NCBI RefSeq assembly: GCF_964283195.1
Contig: NZ_CAXYLH010000007.1
Direction: 5' to 3' (one strand)
Origin: Paratractidigestivibacter sp003150175
Lineage (GTDB): Bacteria; Actinomycetota; Coriobacteriia; Coriobacteriales; Atopobiaceae
DNA: 64,000 nucleotides
The position numbers and the translations under genes were made by a program. The notes below the pieces were generated by a model. It was not told the origin of the DNA. It saw only the letters and a list, made by a program, of their open reading frames with translations, and did no database searches. Numbering within the stretch: the first letter of the stretch is position 1; each line of letters starts with the position of its first letter. Below are positions 15,733-24,304 of the stretch, in pieces.

Positions 15733-18111
15733 ATGAGCGTCTTCGACCGGTACGCGCCCTTTGTCCAGGACTTCATCTACGACCACGAGTGGGAGAGCCT
15801 GCGCGGCATCCAGGTGGCCGCAGGCGAGGCCATCTTCGACACCGAGGACCACGTGCTGCTGACCGCCCAGACCGCGTCGGGCAAGACCGAGGCGGCCTTC
15901 TTTCCCATCCTCACCGAGTTCTGGGAGAACCCGCCCGCGAGCGTCGGCGCCATCTACATCGGCCCCACGAAGGCCCTGATCAACGACCAGTTCTACCGCC
16001 TGACCGACCTTTGCCGGGAGGCGGACATCCCCGTGTGGCACTGGCACGGCGACGTCAGCGCCTCCCACAAGGCCAAGCTCATGAAGAAGCCCTCGGGAAT
16101 CCTCCAGCTCACGCCGGAGTCGCTCGAGGCCATCCTCATGCGCCGCCACTCCGCCGTGGCCAGGCTCTTCTGCGACCTGCGCTACGTGGTGATCGACGAG
16201 GTCCACTCGCTTTTGCGCGGCGACCGCGGGGGCCAGTGCCTGTGCCTCATCGAGCGGCTCTCGCGCATGGCGGGCGTCGACCCGCGCCGCATCGGGCTTT
16301 CCGCGACCATCGGCGACCCGGAGGCCGTGGGCGCCTTCCTCGCCGCCGGCACCGGGCGCAAGACGATCGTCCCGCGCGTGGAGGAGCCGCCGCGCGTGTG
16401 GCGCCTCAGCATGGAGCACTTCTACACCACCGGCCCCCAGGCGCCGGAGTCGCTGCTCCAGACCACGCAGGGCGCCGAGGCCGACGTCTTGGACGTCCAG
16501 GCGGTCGACGCGACCGGGAGCCCCGCGGGCTTGCCTTCGCGCACGGTCCCGCAGGGGCCGATGCCTCCTGACGCGGCTTCAGGCGAGCAGGGCTGCCCGA
16601 GCATGGAGATCAGCCCCCGGGCCACGGCGGAGTCGCCGACCGACTCCGCCCCCGCGAACGCCGACCCCGGCTGCGCCTACATCTTTGAGCACACCCGGGG
16701 CAAGAAGTGCCTCATCTTCACCAACTCGCGCGAGGAGGCGGAGGACGTCTGCACGGTCTTGCGCGCCTACTGCGAGCACAACGGCGAGCCCGACCGGTTC
16801 CTCATCCATCACGGCAACTTATCTGCCTCGATCCGCGAGTCGGCCGAGGAGCTCATGCGCGACGAGGCAAGCGATCTTTCCATCGTCGCCACCGCCACGC
16901 TCGAGCTCGGCATCGACGTGGGGCGCCTGGAGCGCGCCTTCCAGATCGACGCGCCCTTCACGGTCTCCGGCTTCCTGCAGCGCATGGGCCGCACGGGCCG
17001 GCGCGACGCCCCGCCCGAGATGTGGTTCGTCATGCGCGAGGACCAGCCCGAGGCGCGCGCCCTCACGCCCGAGACCATCCCCTGGAAGCTGCTGCAGGGC
17101 ATCGCCCTCGTGCAGCTCTACCGTGAGGAGCGCTGGGTCGAGCCGCCGCGCCTGGACCGGCTGCCCTACAGCCTGCTGTGCCACCAGACGCTGGCCATCC
17201 TCGCGTCCGAGGGCGAGCTCACGCCCGCGCAGCTCGCCACGCGCGTGCTCACCCTCACCGTGTTCCGCCGCGTGAGCGCCGACGACTTCCGCGAGCTCTT
17301 GCGCTTCCTGCTGGCACACGACTACGTGGAGACGACCGAGGCGGGCGGGCTCATCGTGGGCCTCGCCGGCGAGCGCGTGACCAACAACTACAAGTTCTAC
17401 GCCGTGTTCCAGGAGAACGTCGAGTACACCGTGCGCTGCGAGTCGCAGGAGATCGGCACGCTCGTGGCCCCTCCCCCTCCCGGCGAGAAGGTCGCCATCG
17501 CTGGCCACGTGTGGATCGTCGAGGAGGTCGACCACAAGCGCCACCTGCTCTACGTCACGCAGGTCAAGGGGCGCGTGCCCGCCTACTTCGGCGAGTGCCC
17601 GGGAGACATCAACACCCGCGTCCTCGAGCGCATGCGCCGAGCCCTCGACGAGAGCGCGCCCTACCCCTACCTGCAGCCGAACGCCCGCGCACGCCTTGCG
17701 CAGGCGCGCCGCGTGGCCAGGAACGGCGGCCTCACCAAAGAACCGCTCGTCAACCTCGGGGGCAACATGTGGTGCCTGCTTCCCTGGCTCGGCAGCTACG
17801 CCTTCCTCGCCCTCGAGCGCCTGCTCAAGATCAAGTGCGCCAAGGAGCTGGGGCTCAAGGGGCTCGACTCCTCGCGGCCGTACTACATGACCTTCATCAT
17901 GGCGCCCGAGGTCGACGAGCGCGCCTTCTACACCGTCGTCGCAAACGAGGCCGAGGCGCTCGCCGACCCGATGGAGCTCATCTACCCGGGCGAGGTCCCC
18001 ACGTTCGAGAAGTACGACGAGCTCGTACCCGAGCTCCTCGTCCGCAAGGGCTTCGCCGAGGGCACGCTCGACGTCGCGGGAATGAAGGCCCGCGTGGCGC
18101 AATGGGTGTAG
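15733..18111 (+). CDS. Lhr-like DEAD/DEAH superfamily 2 helicase (BrxHI-like)
   Basis: Helicase of 792 residues. Motif I QTASGKTE (about 47-54), motif II DEVH (about 156), motif III SAT (about 188), then an inserted segment (about 260-315), then motif VI QRMGRTGRR (about 415). The C-terminal 350 residues are a winged-helix/Lhr-core-like region (NYKFYAVF, PYPYLQPNARARL). It starts 9 bp after the ATPase stop, so translation is probably coupled. The inserted segment sits in the linker between the two RecA domains and is encoded by a degenerate copy of the palindrome found in the TerB gene. Predicted DNA-translocating engine of the trio. Confidence 0.85.
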   Translation: MSVFDRYAPFVQDFIYDHEWESLRGIQVAAGEAIFDTEDHVLLTAQTASGKTEAAFFPILTEFWENPPASVGAIYIGPTKALINDQFYRLTDLCREADIPVWHWHGDVSASHKAKLMKKPSGILQLTPESLEAILMRRHSAVARLFCDLRYVVIDEVHSLLRGDRGGQCLCLIERLSRMAGVDPRRIGLSATIGDPEAVGAFLAAGTGRKTIVPRVEEPPRVWRLSMEHFYTTGPQAPESLLQTTQGAEADVLDVQAVDATGSPAGLPSRTVPQGPMPPDAASGEQGCPSMEISPRATAESPTDSAPANADPGCAYIFEHTRGKKCLIFTNSREEAEDVCTVLRAYCEHNGEPDRFLIHHGNLSASIRESAEELMRDEASDLSIVATATLELGIDVGRLERAFQIDAPFTVSGFLQRMGRTGRRDAPPEMWFVMREDQPEARALTPETIPWKLLQGIALVQLYREERWVEPPRLDRLPYSLLCHQTLAILASEGELTPAQLATRVLTLTVFRRVSADDFRELLRFLLAHDYVETTEAGGLIVGLAGERVTNNYKFYAVFQENVEYTVRCESQEIGTLVAPPPPGEKVAIAGHVWIVEEVDHKRHLLYVTQVKGRVPAYFGECPGDINTRVLERMRRALDESAPYPYLQPNARARLAQARRVARNGGLTKEPLVNLGGNMWCLLPWLGSYAFLALERLLKIKCAKELGLKGLDSSRPYYMTFIMAPEVDERAFYTVVANEAEALADPMELIYPGEVPTFEKYDELVPELLVRKGFAEGTLDVAGMKARVAQWV
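16521..16624. repeat. degenerate copy of the palindromic element inside the helicase gene
   Basis: The segment shares GAGCATGGAGA and the same order of short blocks with 13982-14090, including an inner CCTGA/TCAGG stem and imperfect outer arms. The minus-strand conceptual translations of both elements also align (pattern SML.Q then CGT.R). It keeps the helicase frame open. Confidence 0.65.
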
Positions 18112-18204
18112 AGTAATCGGCTTTAGAGGCCCAATGAACTCCGCGGGTTCCGGCCCGGCCTCCCCCGATATCCTTGGTCCGTCGACGAAAGCGAGGTCGC
18201 GAGC

Positions 18205-19845
18205 GTGTCCGAGCAGCATACAGGAACAGACGACACGATGGTCAGGCCAGGCGCCCCGAGCGCCAATTGGCTGAGGAACAAGGCGTTCGCGTGGTCAGAC
18301 GACCCCACGCCCGCGCGCTACGCGAGGGACTTCGCCTGCACGCTTTTGCTCATGGCGCTCGCCACGCTCGTCAGCCTCGCCTTCTACGCGTTCAGGATGG
18401 AGGCGTGCATCGTCATCACCTATGTTCTGGCGGTGCTATGCGCCTCCCTGCTCACCGTCGGCCGCGTGCACTGCCTGTTCGCCTCGGCCTTCTCGGTCGT
18501 GCTCTACAACTACTTCTTTACGACGCCGCGGTTCTCGCTGACCGCGTGGGGGACGGCCTACCCCGCCACCTTCGCCGTGATGTTCATCGTCGCCCTCGTC
18601 GCCAGCACCGTGGCGATGACGCTCCGAAGCGAGCTCCACGCGTCGCGCGAGGCCTTCAACCGCACGAGGGTCATCCTCGAGGCGGACCGTGCCCTGCGCC
18701 GCTGCACGACGCAGGGCCAGATCATCGACGCCACCTGCGAGCAGCTCTCCAGGCTCATGGGCGTGACGGTGGTCTGGTACGCGGACGCGGGCGACGGCTT
18801 CGGCGCGCAGAAACTCTTCGACGCGGGGGACGCCACCCGGACGGACCCGGTCATCGAGCTGCCCATGGCGCGCAGGGCACAGCAGGACGCGGAGATCGTC
18901 GGGGTCGGCACGGAGCTCTTTCCCTCGGCATCCGGCCTCTACCTGCCGCTTCGCGCCGACGAGAAGATCGTGGGCGTCATAGGTGCCTGTCTGCAGGGCC
19001 GCGACCCGTTGCCGACCGAGCGCAACGAGGCGGAGGCCATCGCGGGCGAGGCCTCCCTCGCCTGCGACCGCGTGCAGGCGCTCGAGGAGCGCGAGAAGGC
19101 CGCGGTCATGGCAAAGAACGAGCAGCTGAGGGCAAACCTCCTCAGGTCGATCTCGCACGACCTCCGCACGCCGCTCACCGCCATCTCCGGCAATGCGGAC
19201 GTGCTTCTTTCCAACGGGGAGGCGCTCGACGCGCAGGCGCGCGACGGCCTGCTCAAGGACATCCGCTCCGACGCCATGTGGCTCAACGCGACCGTGGAGA
19301 ACCTGCTGGCCATCACGAGGCTCGAGAACGGCGGCGTCCAGCTCACGACCACGGCCGAGCTCCTCGACGACGTGGTCGAGGAGGCGTTGCGCCACGTGAG
19401 CCCGGACGCCTCGCTCCACCGGATCGAGGTAGACCCGAGCCCGGAGCTCCTGCTCGTCGAGGTAGACGCGCGGCTGATGGTACAGGTCGTCGTCAACCTC
19501 GTGAACAACGCGATAACCTATACTCCGGAGGGCTCCCGCATACGCATATCCTCGCGCCGGCGCGGCGACGAGGCCGTGGTCTGCGTGGAGGACGACGGAC
19601 CCGGCATCGCGCCGAGCGACCGCGACCACGTCTTCGAGTCCTTCTACACGGCGAGCCATGCCTTGGCTGACTCGAGGCGCAGCGTCGGGCTCGGCCTCGC
19701 GCTGTGCAAGTCGATCGTCGAGGCGCACGGGGGCACCATACGACTGGAGCAGGCGCAGCCGCACGGCTGCCGGTTCGAGTTCTCGCTGCCGCTCTACGAG
19801 CTCAAGGAAGAAGAAGGGGAAGACCATGGCCGCTGCGACCACTAA
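18205..19845 (+). CDS. KdpD-like sensor histidine kinase lacking the N-terminal KdpD domain
   Basis: Membrane histidine kinase of 546 residues. About residues 40-135 hold four hydrophobic helices of the DUF4118 type found in KdpD (LYNYFFTTPRFSLTA is characteristic). A GAF-like region (about 160-290), HisKA (SISHDLRTPLTAISGNA, His near 318) and HATPase (NLVNNAITYTPEG, DDGPGIAPSD, GLGLALCKSIV) follow. The KdpD/USP input domain that reads K+ and ATP in canonical KdpD is absent. GTG 18205 has a weak GCGAGG upstream; ATG 18238 is an alternative. It overlaps the next gene by 20 bp. It probably senses K+/turgor or c-di-AMP status. Confidence 0.85.
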   Translation: MSEQHTGTDDTMVRPGAPSANWLRNKAFAWSDDPTPARYARDFACTLLLMALATLVSLAFYAFRMEACIVITYVLAVLCASLLTVGRVHCLFASAFSVVLYNYFFTTPRFSLTAWGTAYPATFAVMFIVALVASTVAMTLRSELHASREAFNRTRVILEADRALRRCTTQGQIIDATCEQLSRLMGVTVVWYADAGDGFGAQKLFDAGDATRTDPVIELPMARRAQQDAEIVGVGTELFPSASGLYLPLRADEKIVGVIGACLQGRDPLPTERNEAEAIAGEASLACDRVQALEEREKAAVMAKNEQLRANLLRSISHDLRTPLTAISGNADVLLSNGEALDAQARDGLLKDIRSDAMWLNATVENLLAITRLENGGVQLTTTAELLDDVVEEALRHVSPDASLHRIEVDPSPELLLVEVDARLMVQVVVNLVNNAITYTPEGSRIRISSRRRGDEAVVCVEDDGPGIAPSDRDHVFESFYTASHALADSRRSVGLGLALCKSIVEAHGGTIRLEQAQPHGCRFEFSLPLYELKEEEGEDHGRCDH

Positions 19846-20593
19846 CCATGCGGGGACGCGCCCCGCGATACTCGTCGTGGAGGACGACGCCGCGGTGCGC
19901 AACCTCATCCTGACGACGCTCGACACCGAGGGCTACACCCACCTGAGCGAGACCACCGGCCGGGGCGCCATCGCCTCGGCGGCGACGAGCGCGCCCGACG
20001 TGGTCCTACTCGACCTGGGGCTGCCCGACATCGACGGCATCGAGGTGGTCCGGGCCATCCGCGCCTGGTCGCAGATGCCCATCATCGTGGTGTCCGCCCG
20101 AAGCGAGGACAGCGACAAGATCGGCGCCCTCGACGCGGGCGCCGACGACTACCTCACCAAACCGTTCTCGGTGGGCGAGCTTTTGGCCCGCATCCGCACG
20201 ACGGTGCGGCGGCTGAGCCACCTTAGCGAGGCTGCCGGCAAGGAGAGCCCCACCTTCGTGAACGGGGACCTGAGCATCGACTACACGGCGGGGATGGCCT
20301 ACCTTGCGGGCGCCGAGCTCCACCTGACGCCCATCGAGTTCAAGCTCCTGTGCCTTCTGTCCCGCAACGTGGACAAAGTCCTGACCCACAGCTTCATCCT
20401 CCGCGAGGTCTGGGGGTCCGAGAAACAGACCGACCTCGCTTCCCTGCGCGTGTTCATGGGCACCCTGCGAAAGAAAATCGAGCCCGACCCGGTGCACCCG
20501 CGCTACATTCAGACGCATGTGGGGGTCGGCTACCGCATGCTCCGCGTAAGCGGGGGCAAAGATGCGCCCACGCCCCCTACCTCGGCTCTTTAG
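19826..20593 (+). CDS. KdpE-like response regulator
   Basis: OmpR/KdpE family regulator of 255 residues. Receiver domain: phosphoacceptor Asp in VVLLDLGLPDIDG, Thr/Ser switch in IIVVSARSE and Lys in LTKPFS. Winged-helix DNA-binding domain follows (HLTPIEFKLLCLLSRN, LRKKIEPDP, HVGVGYRM). ATG 19826 has GAAGGGGAAG upstream. It forms a two-component pair with the overlapping kinase gene. The likely target is the P-type ATPase/TrkA operon 177 bp downstream, because no kdpFABC genes are here. Confidence 0.88.
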   Translation: MAAATTNHAGTRPAILVVEDDAAVRNLILTTLDTEGYTHLSETTGRGAIASAATSAPDVVLLDLGLPDIDGIEVVRAIRAWSQMPIIVVSARSEDSDKIGALDAGADDYLTKPFSVGELLARIRTTVRRLSHLSEAAGKESPTFVNGDLSIDYTAGMAYLAGAELHLTPIEFKLLCLLSRNVDKVLTHSFILREVWGSEKQTDLASLRVFMGTLRKKIEPDPVHPRYIQTHVGVGYRMLRVSGGKDAPTPPTSAL

Positions 20594-20638
20594 GCCGCCT
20601 TTATTCGGTTTTAATTAGGGCTTTATGCCCGCATCATG

Positions 20639-20717
20639 TTGAATAATTCGCAGGTAGACATCGTATAAGCCAACGGGCGCGAAGCGTCTATCCTCCTTTT
20701 CGCCGGCGGATCCGCCG
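20639..20717 (+). promoter_or_regulatory. candidate promoter and palindrome upstream of the P-type ATPase
   Basis: TTGAAT at 20639-20644 and TATAAG at 20664-20669 are 19 bp apart, longer than optimal. Upstream, 20600-20630 is unusually AT-rich (CTTTATTCGGTTTT) for this genome and could be the KdpE-like binding region. CGGCGGATCCGCCG at 20704-20717 is a perfect 14-bp palindrome in the leader. No known riboswitch pattern was recognised. Confidence 0.38.
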
Positions 20718-20769
20718 CCGGGCCGCATGCTGTTTCGGGCACGCGGCGGCACAAAGGAAAGGAGGACCC

Positions 20770-23637
20770 TTGGAAACCCCGTCAAACACCATCGAGGGCG
20801 AGCTGCCCAACATCGCGGCACTCCCCGCCGACGAAGTGCTCGGTGCCCTGGCCACCAGCGCGGCAGGCCTCACGAGCGAGAAGGCGGCAGAGTACCAGGG
20901 CAAGTTCGGAAAGAACCTCATTCAGGCTGCAAAGAAAAAGTCCCCGGTACTGGCGTTTCTCTCCAACTTCACGCACCTCATGGCGATCCTTCTGTGGGTC
21001 GCCGGCATCATCGCGCTCGTCGCCGGCATGCCGGAGCTGTGCGTCGCCGTTTGGCTGGTCAACCTCATCAACGGCTGCTTCAGCTTCTGGCAGGAGCACC
21101 AGGCCGACAAGGCGACCGAGGCCCTCAAGAAGATGCTCCCCTCCTACGTCAACGTCATCCGTGACGGCGAGCAGATCCAGGTCCTCGCGGAGGACCTCGT
21201 CCCCGGCGACGTCATGGTCCTCGCGGAGGGCGACAAGATCTCGGCCGACGGCCGCGTGATCCGCGCCTCCGACCTCCAGGTCGACCAGTCGACCTTGACC
21301 GGCGAGTCCAACCCCGTGAGGAAGACCGCCGACGCCGTGTGCGAGCCCGACCTCACCCCCGCCGAAACCCCCAACCTCGTCTTTGCCGGCACCTCGGTCT
21401 CCGAGGGCAACGGCCGCGTCGTGGTCACGCGCATCGGCATGGCGACCGAGTTCGGCAAGATCGCGAGCCTCACGCAGAACATGAAGGAGTCCGAGAGCCC
21501 CCTGCAGCGTCAGCTCGACCGCCTGACCAAGCAGGTCACGCTGTTCGCCATGTGCATGGGCGTCGCGTTCTTCCTGCTCGACGTGCTCTTTGTCCACAAC
21601 GGCCTCGCGTCGTCGTTCATCTTTGCGCTCGGCATGGTCGTCGCGTTCATCCCCGAGGGCCTGCTGCCCACGGTCACGCTCTCGCTCGCCATGGCCGTCC
21701 AGCGCATGAGCAAGCGCAACGCCCTCGTGAAGAAGCTCAGCTCCGTCGAGGCGCTCGGCTCCACGAGCGTCATCTGCACCGACAAGACGGGCACCCTCAC
21801 CCAAAACGAGATGACGGTCAACCACCTATGGACCTGCGACCGCGAGTACGAGGTCACCGGCGTGGGCTACGCGCCCAAGGGCGAGATCCGCTCGAACGGC
21901 GAGAAGTGGCTCGCCGCCGACGACGAGCAGCTCCGCCTGCTGGTCGCGGGAGGCGCCCTGTGCTCCAACGCCCGTCTGGTCGATCCCGAGGAGGAGGGCG
22001 GCCGCTACACCGTCCTGGGCGACCCCACCGAGGCGTGCCTGCTCGTGAGCGCCCAGAAGGCCGGCCTCACGCTCGAGGGCCTCGAGGCCGAGATGCCGCG
22101 CGTGAGGGAGCTCCCCTTCGAGAGCCGCCGCAAGCGCATGACCACCATCCACCAGCTCAAGCAGCCGCTCGACGGCGCCAAGCGCGTCGCTTTCGTGAAG
22201 GGCGCCCCCAACGAGGTCGTGCGCCTCTCTTCCAGCGCCCGCATCAACGGCGAGGTCGTCGCCATGGACGACGACCTGCGCAAGCGCATCATGGACGCCA
22301 ACGACGGCTACGCCGCCGACGGCCTGCGCGTCCTCGCGCTCGCCTACCGCCCGCTGCGCGCGGACGACGAGTCCATCCCCCGCTCCATGAGCGACTACAC
22401 CCCCGACAACATCGAGTGCGAGCTCACCTTCGTCGGCCTGCTCGTCATGCAGGATCCGCCTCGCCCCGAGGTCGCCGACGCCGTGGCGGAGTGCCGCCGC
22501 GCAGGTATCCGCGTCGTCATGATCACGGGCGACTACGGCCTGACCGCCGTCTCCATCGCCCGCAAGATCGGCATCGTCCAGAGCGCCCACCCGCGCGTGT
22601 TCTCCGGCGTCGAGCTCGAGAAGACCTCGGACGACGAGCTCAAGGAGGCCCTCAAGGGCGAGGTCGTCTTTGCCCGCATGGCGCCCGAGCAGAAGCTGCG
22701 CGTCGTCGAAAACCTGCAGCAGATGGGCGAGATCGTGGCCGTCACCGGCGACGGTGTGAACGACTCCCCCGCCCTCAAGAAGGCCGACATCGGCGTGGCC
22801 ATGGGCATCACCGGCACGGACGTGGCCAAGGAGGCCGCGGACATGATCCTGACCGACGACAACTTCGCGTCGATCGTCCATGCCATCGAGGAAGGCCGCG
22901 CGGTCTACGCCAACATCAAGAAGTTCATGCTCTACATCCTGAACTCCAACGTCCCCGAGGCCGTCCCGTCCGCCATCTACCTGCTCTCCGGCGGCGCCGT
23001 GCCCCTGCCGCTGACCACGATGCAGATCCTCACCATCGACCTGGGCACCGACATGCTCCCGGCCCTGGGCCTCGGCACCGAGCCCCCGGAGGCCGACGTC
23101 ATGGACCGTCCTCCGCGCGACCCCAACGAGCCTTTGCTCTCCGGCAAGGTCATGCGCAAGGCGTTCCTGTGGTACGGCCTTCTCGGCGCGCTCTTCTCGT
23201 TCGCCGCGTTCATGTTCTGCCAGGTCATGAGCGGCTGGCACCCGGGCATCGCGATGTTCGGCGTGGGCGCCGACCTCGACCCGGTCTACGTGCGCGCCAC
23301 GACCATGGCGCTGGCCGCCATCGTCTTTACCCAGATCGGCGAGGTATGGAACTGCCGCACGGAGGTCGCCTCGGTGTTCTCGGTCGGGCTGTTCTCGAAC
23401 TCCCAGGTCAACAAGGGCATACTGTTCGAGATAGCGCTCATCGTGTTCATCACGCTGTTCCCGCCCTTCCAGAGCGTGTTCCACACGAGCCCGCTGCTCC
23501 TGAAGGACTACGTGTTCCTGGTGCTGCTCCCGCCCGTGATCCTGCTGCTCGAGGAGTGCCGCAAGGCCATCGTGCGCAAGCGTCATCACATCGACCGCAA
23601 TGGCGTCGCCATCCGACAGACGCCGGAAAAGAGGTAA
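20770..23637 (+). CDS. P2C-type (Na,K-ATPase-like) cation P-type ATPase
   Basis: Ion pump of 955 residues in the cytoplasmic membrane. Actuator TGES (LTGESNPV), phosphorylation site ICTDKTGTLTQNEM (Asp near 339) and hinge GDGVNDSPALKKAD are present. Transport residues follow the Na,K-ATPase pattern: PEGLLPTVT in M4, SNVPEAVPS in M5 and IDLGTDMLPALGL in M6. No heavy-metal N-terminal domain is seen. TTG 20770 is the start, preceded by AAAGGAAAGGAGG. Two TrkA/RCK genes follow at 3 and 10 bp, so all three are probably cotranscribed. Likely Na+ export and/or K+ import; calcium cannot be excluded by eye. Confidence 0.9.
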   Translation: METPSNTIEGELPNIAALPADEVLGALATSAAGLTSEKAAEYQGKFGKNLIQAAKKKSPVLAFLSNFTHLMAILLWVAGIIALVAGMPELCVAVWLVNLINGCFSFWQEHQADKATEALKKMLPSYVNVIRDGEQIQVLAEDLVPGDVMVLAEGDKISADGRVIRASDLQVDQSTLTGESNPVRKTADAVCEPDLTPAETPNLVFAGTSVSEGNGRVVVTRIGMATEFGKIASLTQNMKESESPLQRQLDRLTKQVTLFAMCMGVAFFLLDVLFVHNGLASSFIFALGMVVAFIPEGLLPTVTLSLAMAVQRMSKRNALVKKLSSVEALGSTSVICTDKTGTLTQNEMTVNHLWTCDREYEVTGVGYAPKGEIRSNGEKWLAADDEQLRLLVAGGALCSNARLVDPEEEGGRYTVLGDPTEACLLVSAQKAGLTLEGLEAEMPRVRELPFESRRKRMTTIHQLKQPLDGAKRVAFVKGAPNEVVRLSSSARINGEVVAMDDDLRKRIMDANDGYAADGLRVLALAYRPLRADDESIPRSMSDYTPDNIECELTFVGLLVMQDPPRPEVADAVAECRRAGIRVVMITGDYGLTAVSIARKIGIVQSAHPRVFSGVELEKTSDDELKEALKGEVVFARMAPEQKLRVVENLQQMGEIVAVTGDGVNDSPALKKADIGVAMGITGTDVAKEAADMILTDDNFASIVHAIEEGRAVYANIKKFMLYILNSNVPEAVPSAIYLLSGGAVPLPLTTMQILTIDLGTDMLPALGLGTEPPEADVMDRPPRDPNEPLLSGKVMRKAFLWYGLLGALFSFAAFMFCQVMSGWHPGIAMFGVGADLDPVYVRATTMALAAIVFTQIGEVWNCRTEVASVFSVGLFSNSQVNKGILFEIALIVFITLFPPFQSVFHTSPLLLKDYVFLVLLPPVILLLEECRKAIVRKRHHIDRNGVAIRQTPEKR

Positions 23638-23640
23638 ACC

Positions 23641-24294
23641 ATGAACATCATCGTCGTTGGAATGGGGCGCATGGGCACCAGCCTCGCCCACAAGCTCGAC
23701 AGGCAGGGCTACGACGTCTGCGCCATCGACCAGGAGCCCGAGCGCCTCGAGGCGCTGAGGGAGTCGTTCGGCGGCCGCACCGTCGAGGGCATCGGGTTCG
23801 ACCGCAAGGTCCTGGAGGCGGCCGGCATCGACCGCGCCAGCGCCGTGATCGCCTGCACGTCCTCGGACGAGACCAACATCGTGGTCGCGCGCATCTCTCG
23901 CCAGACCTACCGCGTCCCCCGCGTCATCGCCCGCCTGTACGAGATCAGCAACGCCGAGACCTACCGCAGGCTCGGCATCCAGAGCATCTCGACCACCGAG
24001 TGGGGCGTGAGGCGCGTCAGCGAGCTTCTGACCTTCAACGAGCTCGACGACGTCGTCGAGCTCGGGACCGGCGGCGTGCGCCTGGTGCGCGCCGACGTCC
24101 CGGCGCTGCTCGAGGGCAGCACCGTCCGCGAGATCACCGCCGTGGGCGAGGTCAACATCGTCTCGGTCTCGCACGACAACGAGACCTTCATCCCCACCCA
24201 GGGAACGGTTCTCCAGCACGGCGACATCATCTACGCAGCGGTCGCGTCGAGCGCGGCGGGCAAGTTCCGCACCATGCTCGGCCTGGCCGAGTAA
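23641..24294 (+). CDS. trkA: TrkA-family (RCK) potassium regulatory protein, copy 1
   Basis: Protein of 217 residues: Rossmann RCK_N domain starting MNIIVVGMGRMGTSLAHKLD with an acidic end of strand 2 (AIDQEPERL), then an RCK_C/TrkA_C domain from about residue 140. Normally a cytoplasmic gating ring for TrkH/KtrB K+ channels, binding NAD(H), ATP or c-di-AMP. No TrkH or KtrB gene lies in the window. It starts 3 bp after the P-type ATPase stop with AAGAGG just upstream. Confidence 0.88.
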   Translation: MNIIVVGMGRMGTSLAHKLDRQGYDVCAIDQEPERLEALRESFGGRTVEGIGFDRKVLEAAGIDRASAVIACTSSDETNIVVARISRQTYRVPRVIARLYEISNAETYRRLGIQSISTTEWGVRRVSELLTFNELDDVVELGTGGVRLVRADVPALLEGSTVREITAVGEVNIVSVSHDNETFIPTQGTVLQHGDIIYAAVASSAAGKFRTMLGLAE

Positions 24295-24304
24295 GGAGGC
24301 AGGC

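Noticed and set aside
12593..18111. A complete BREX system
   Set aside because: Only BrxD-like and BrxHI-like genes are present; PglX, PglZ, BrxA/B/C/L are not found on either side within the window.
20594..20769. c-di-AMP (ydaO-type) riboswitch before the ion pump gene
   Set aside because: K+ context made it plausible, but none of the conserved blocks could be recognised.
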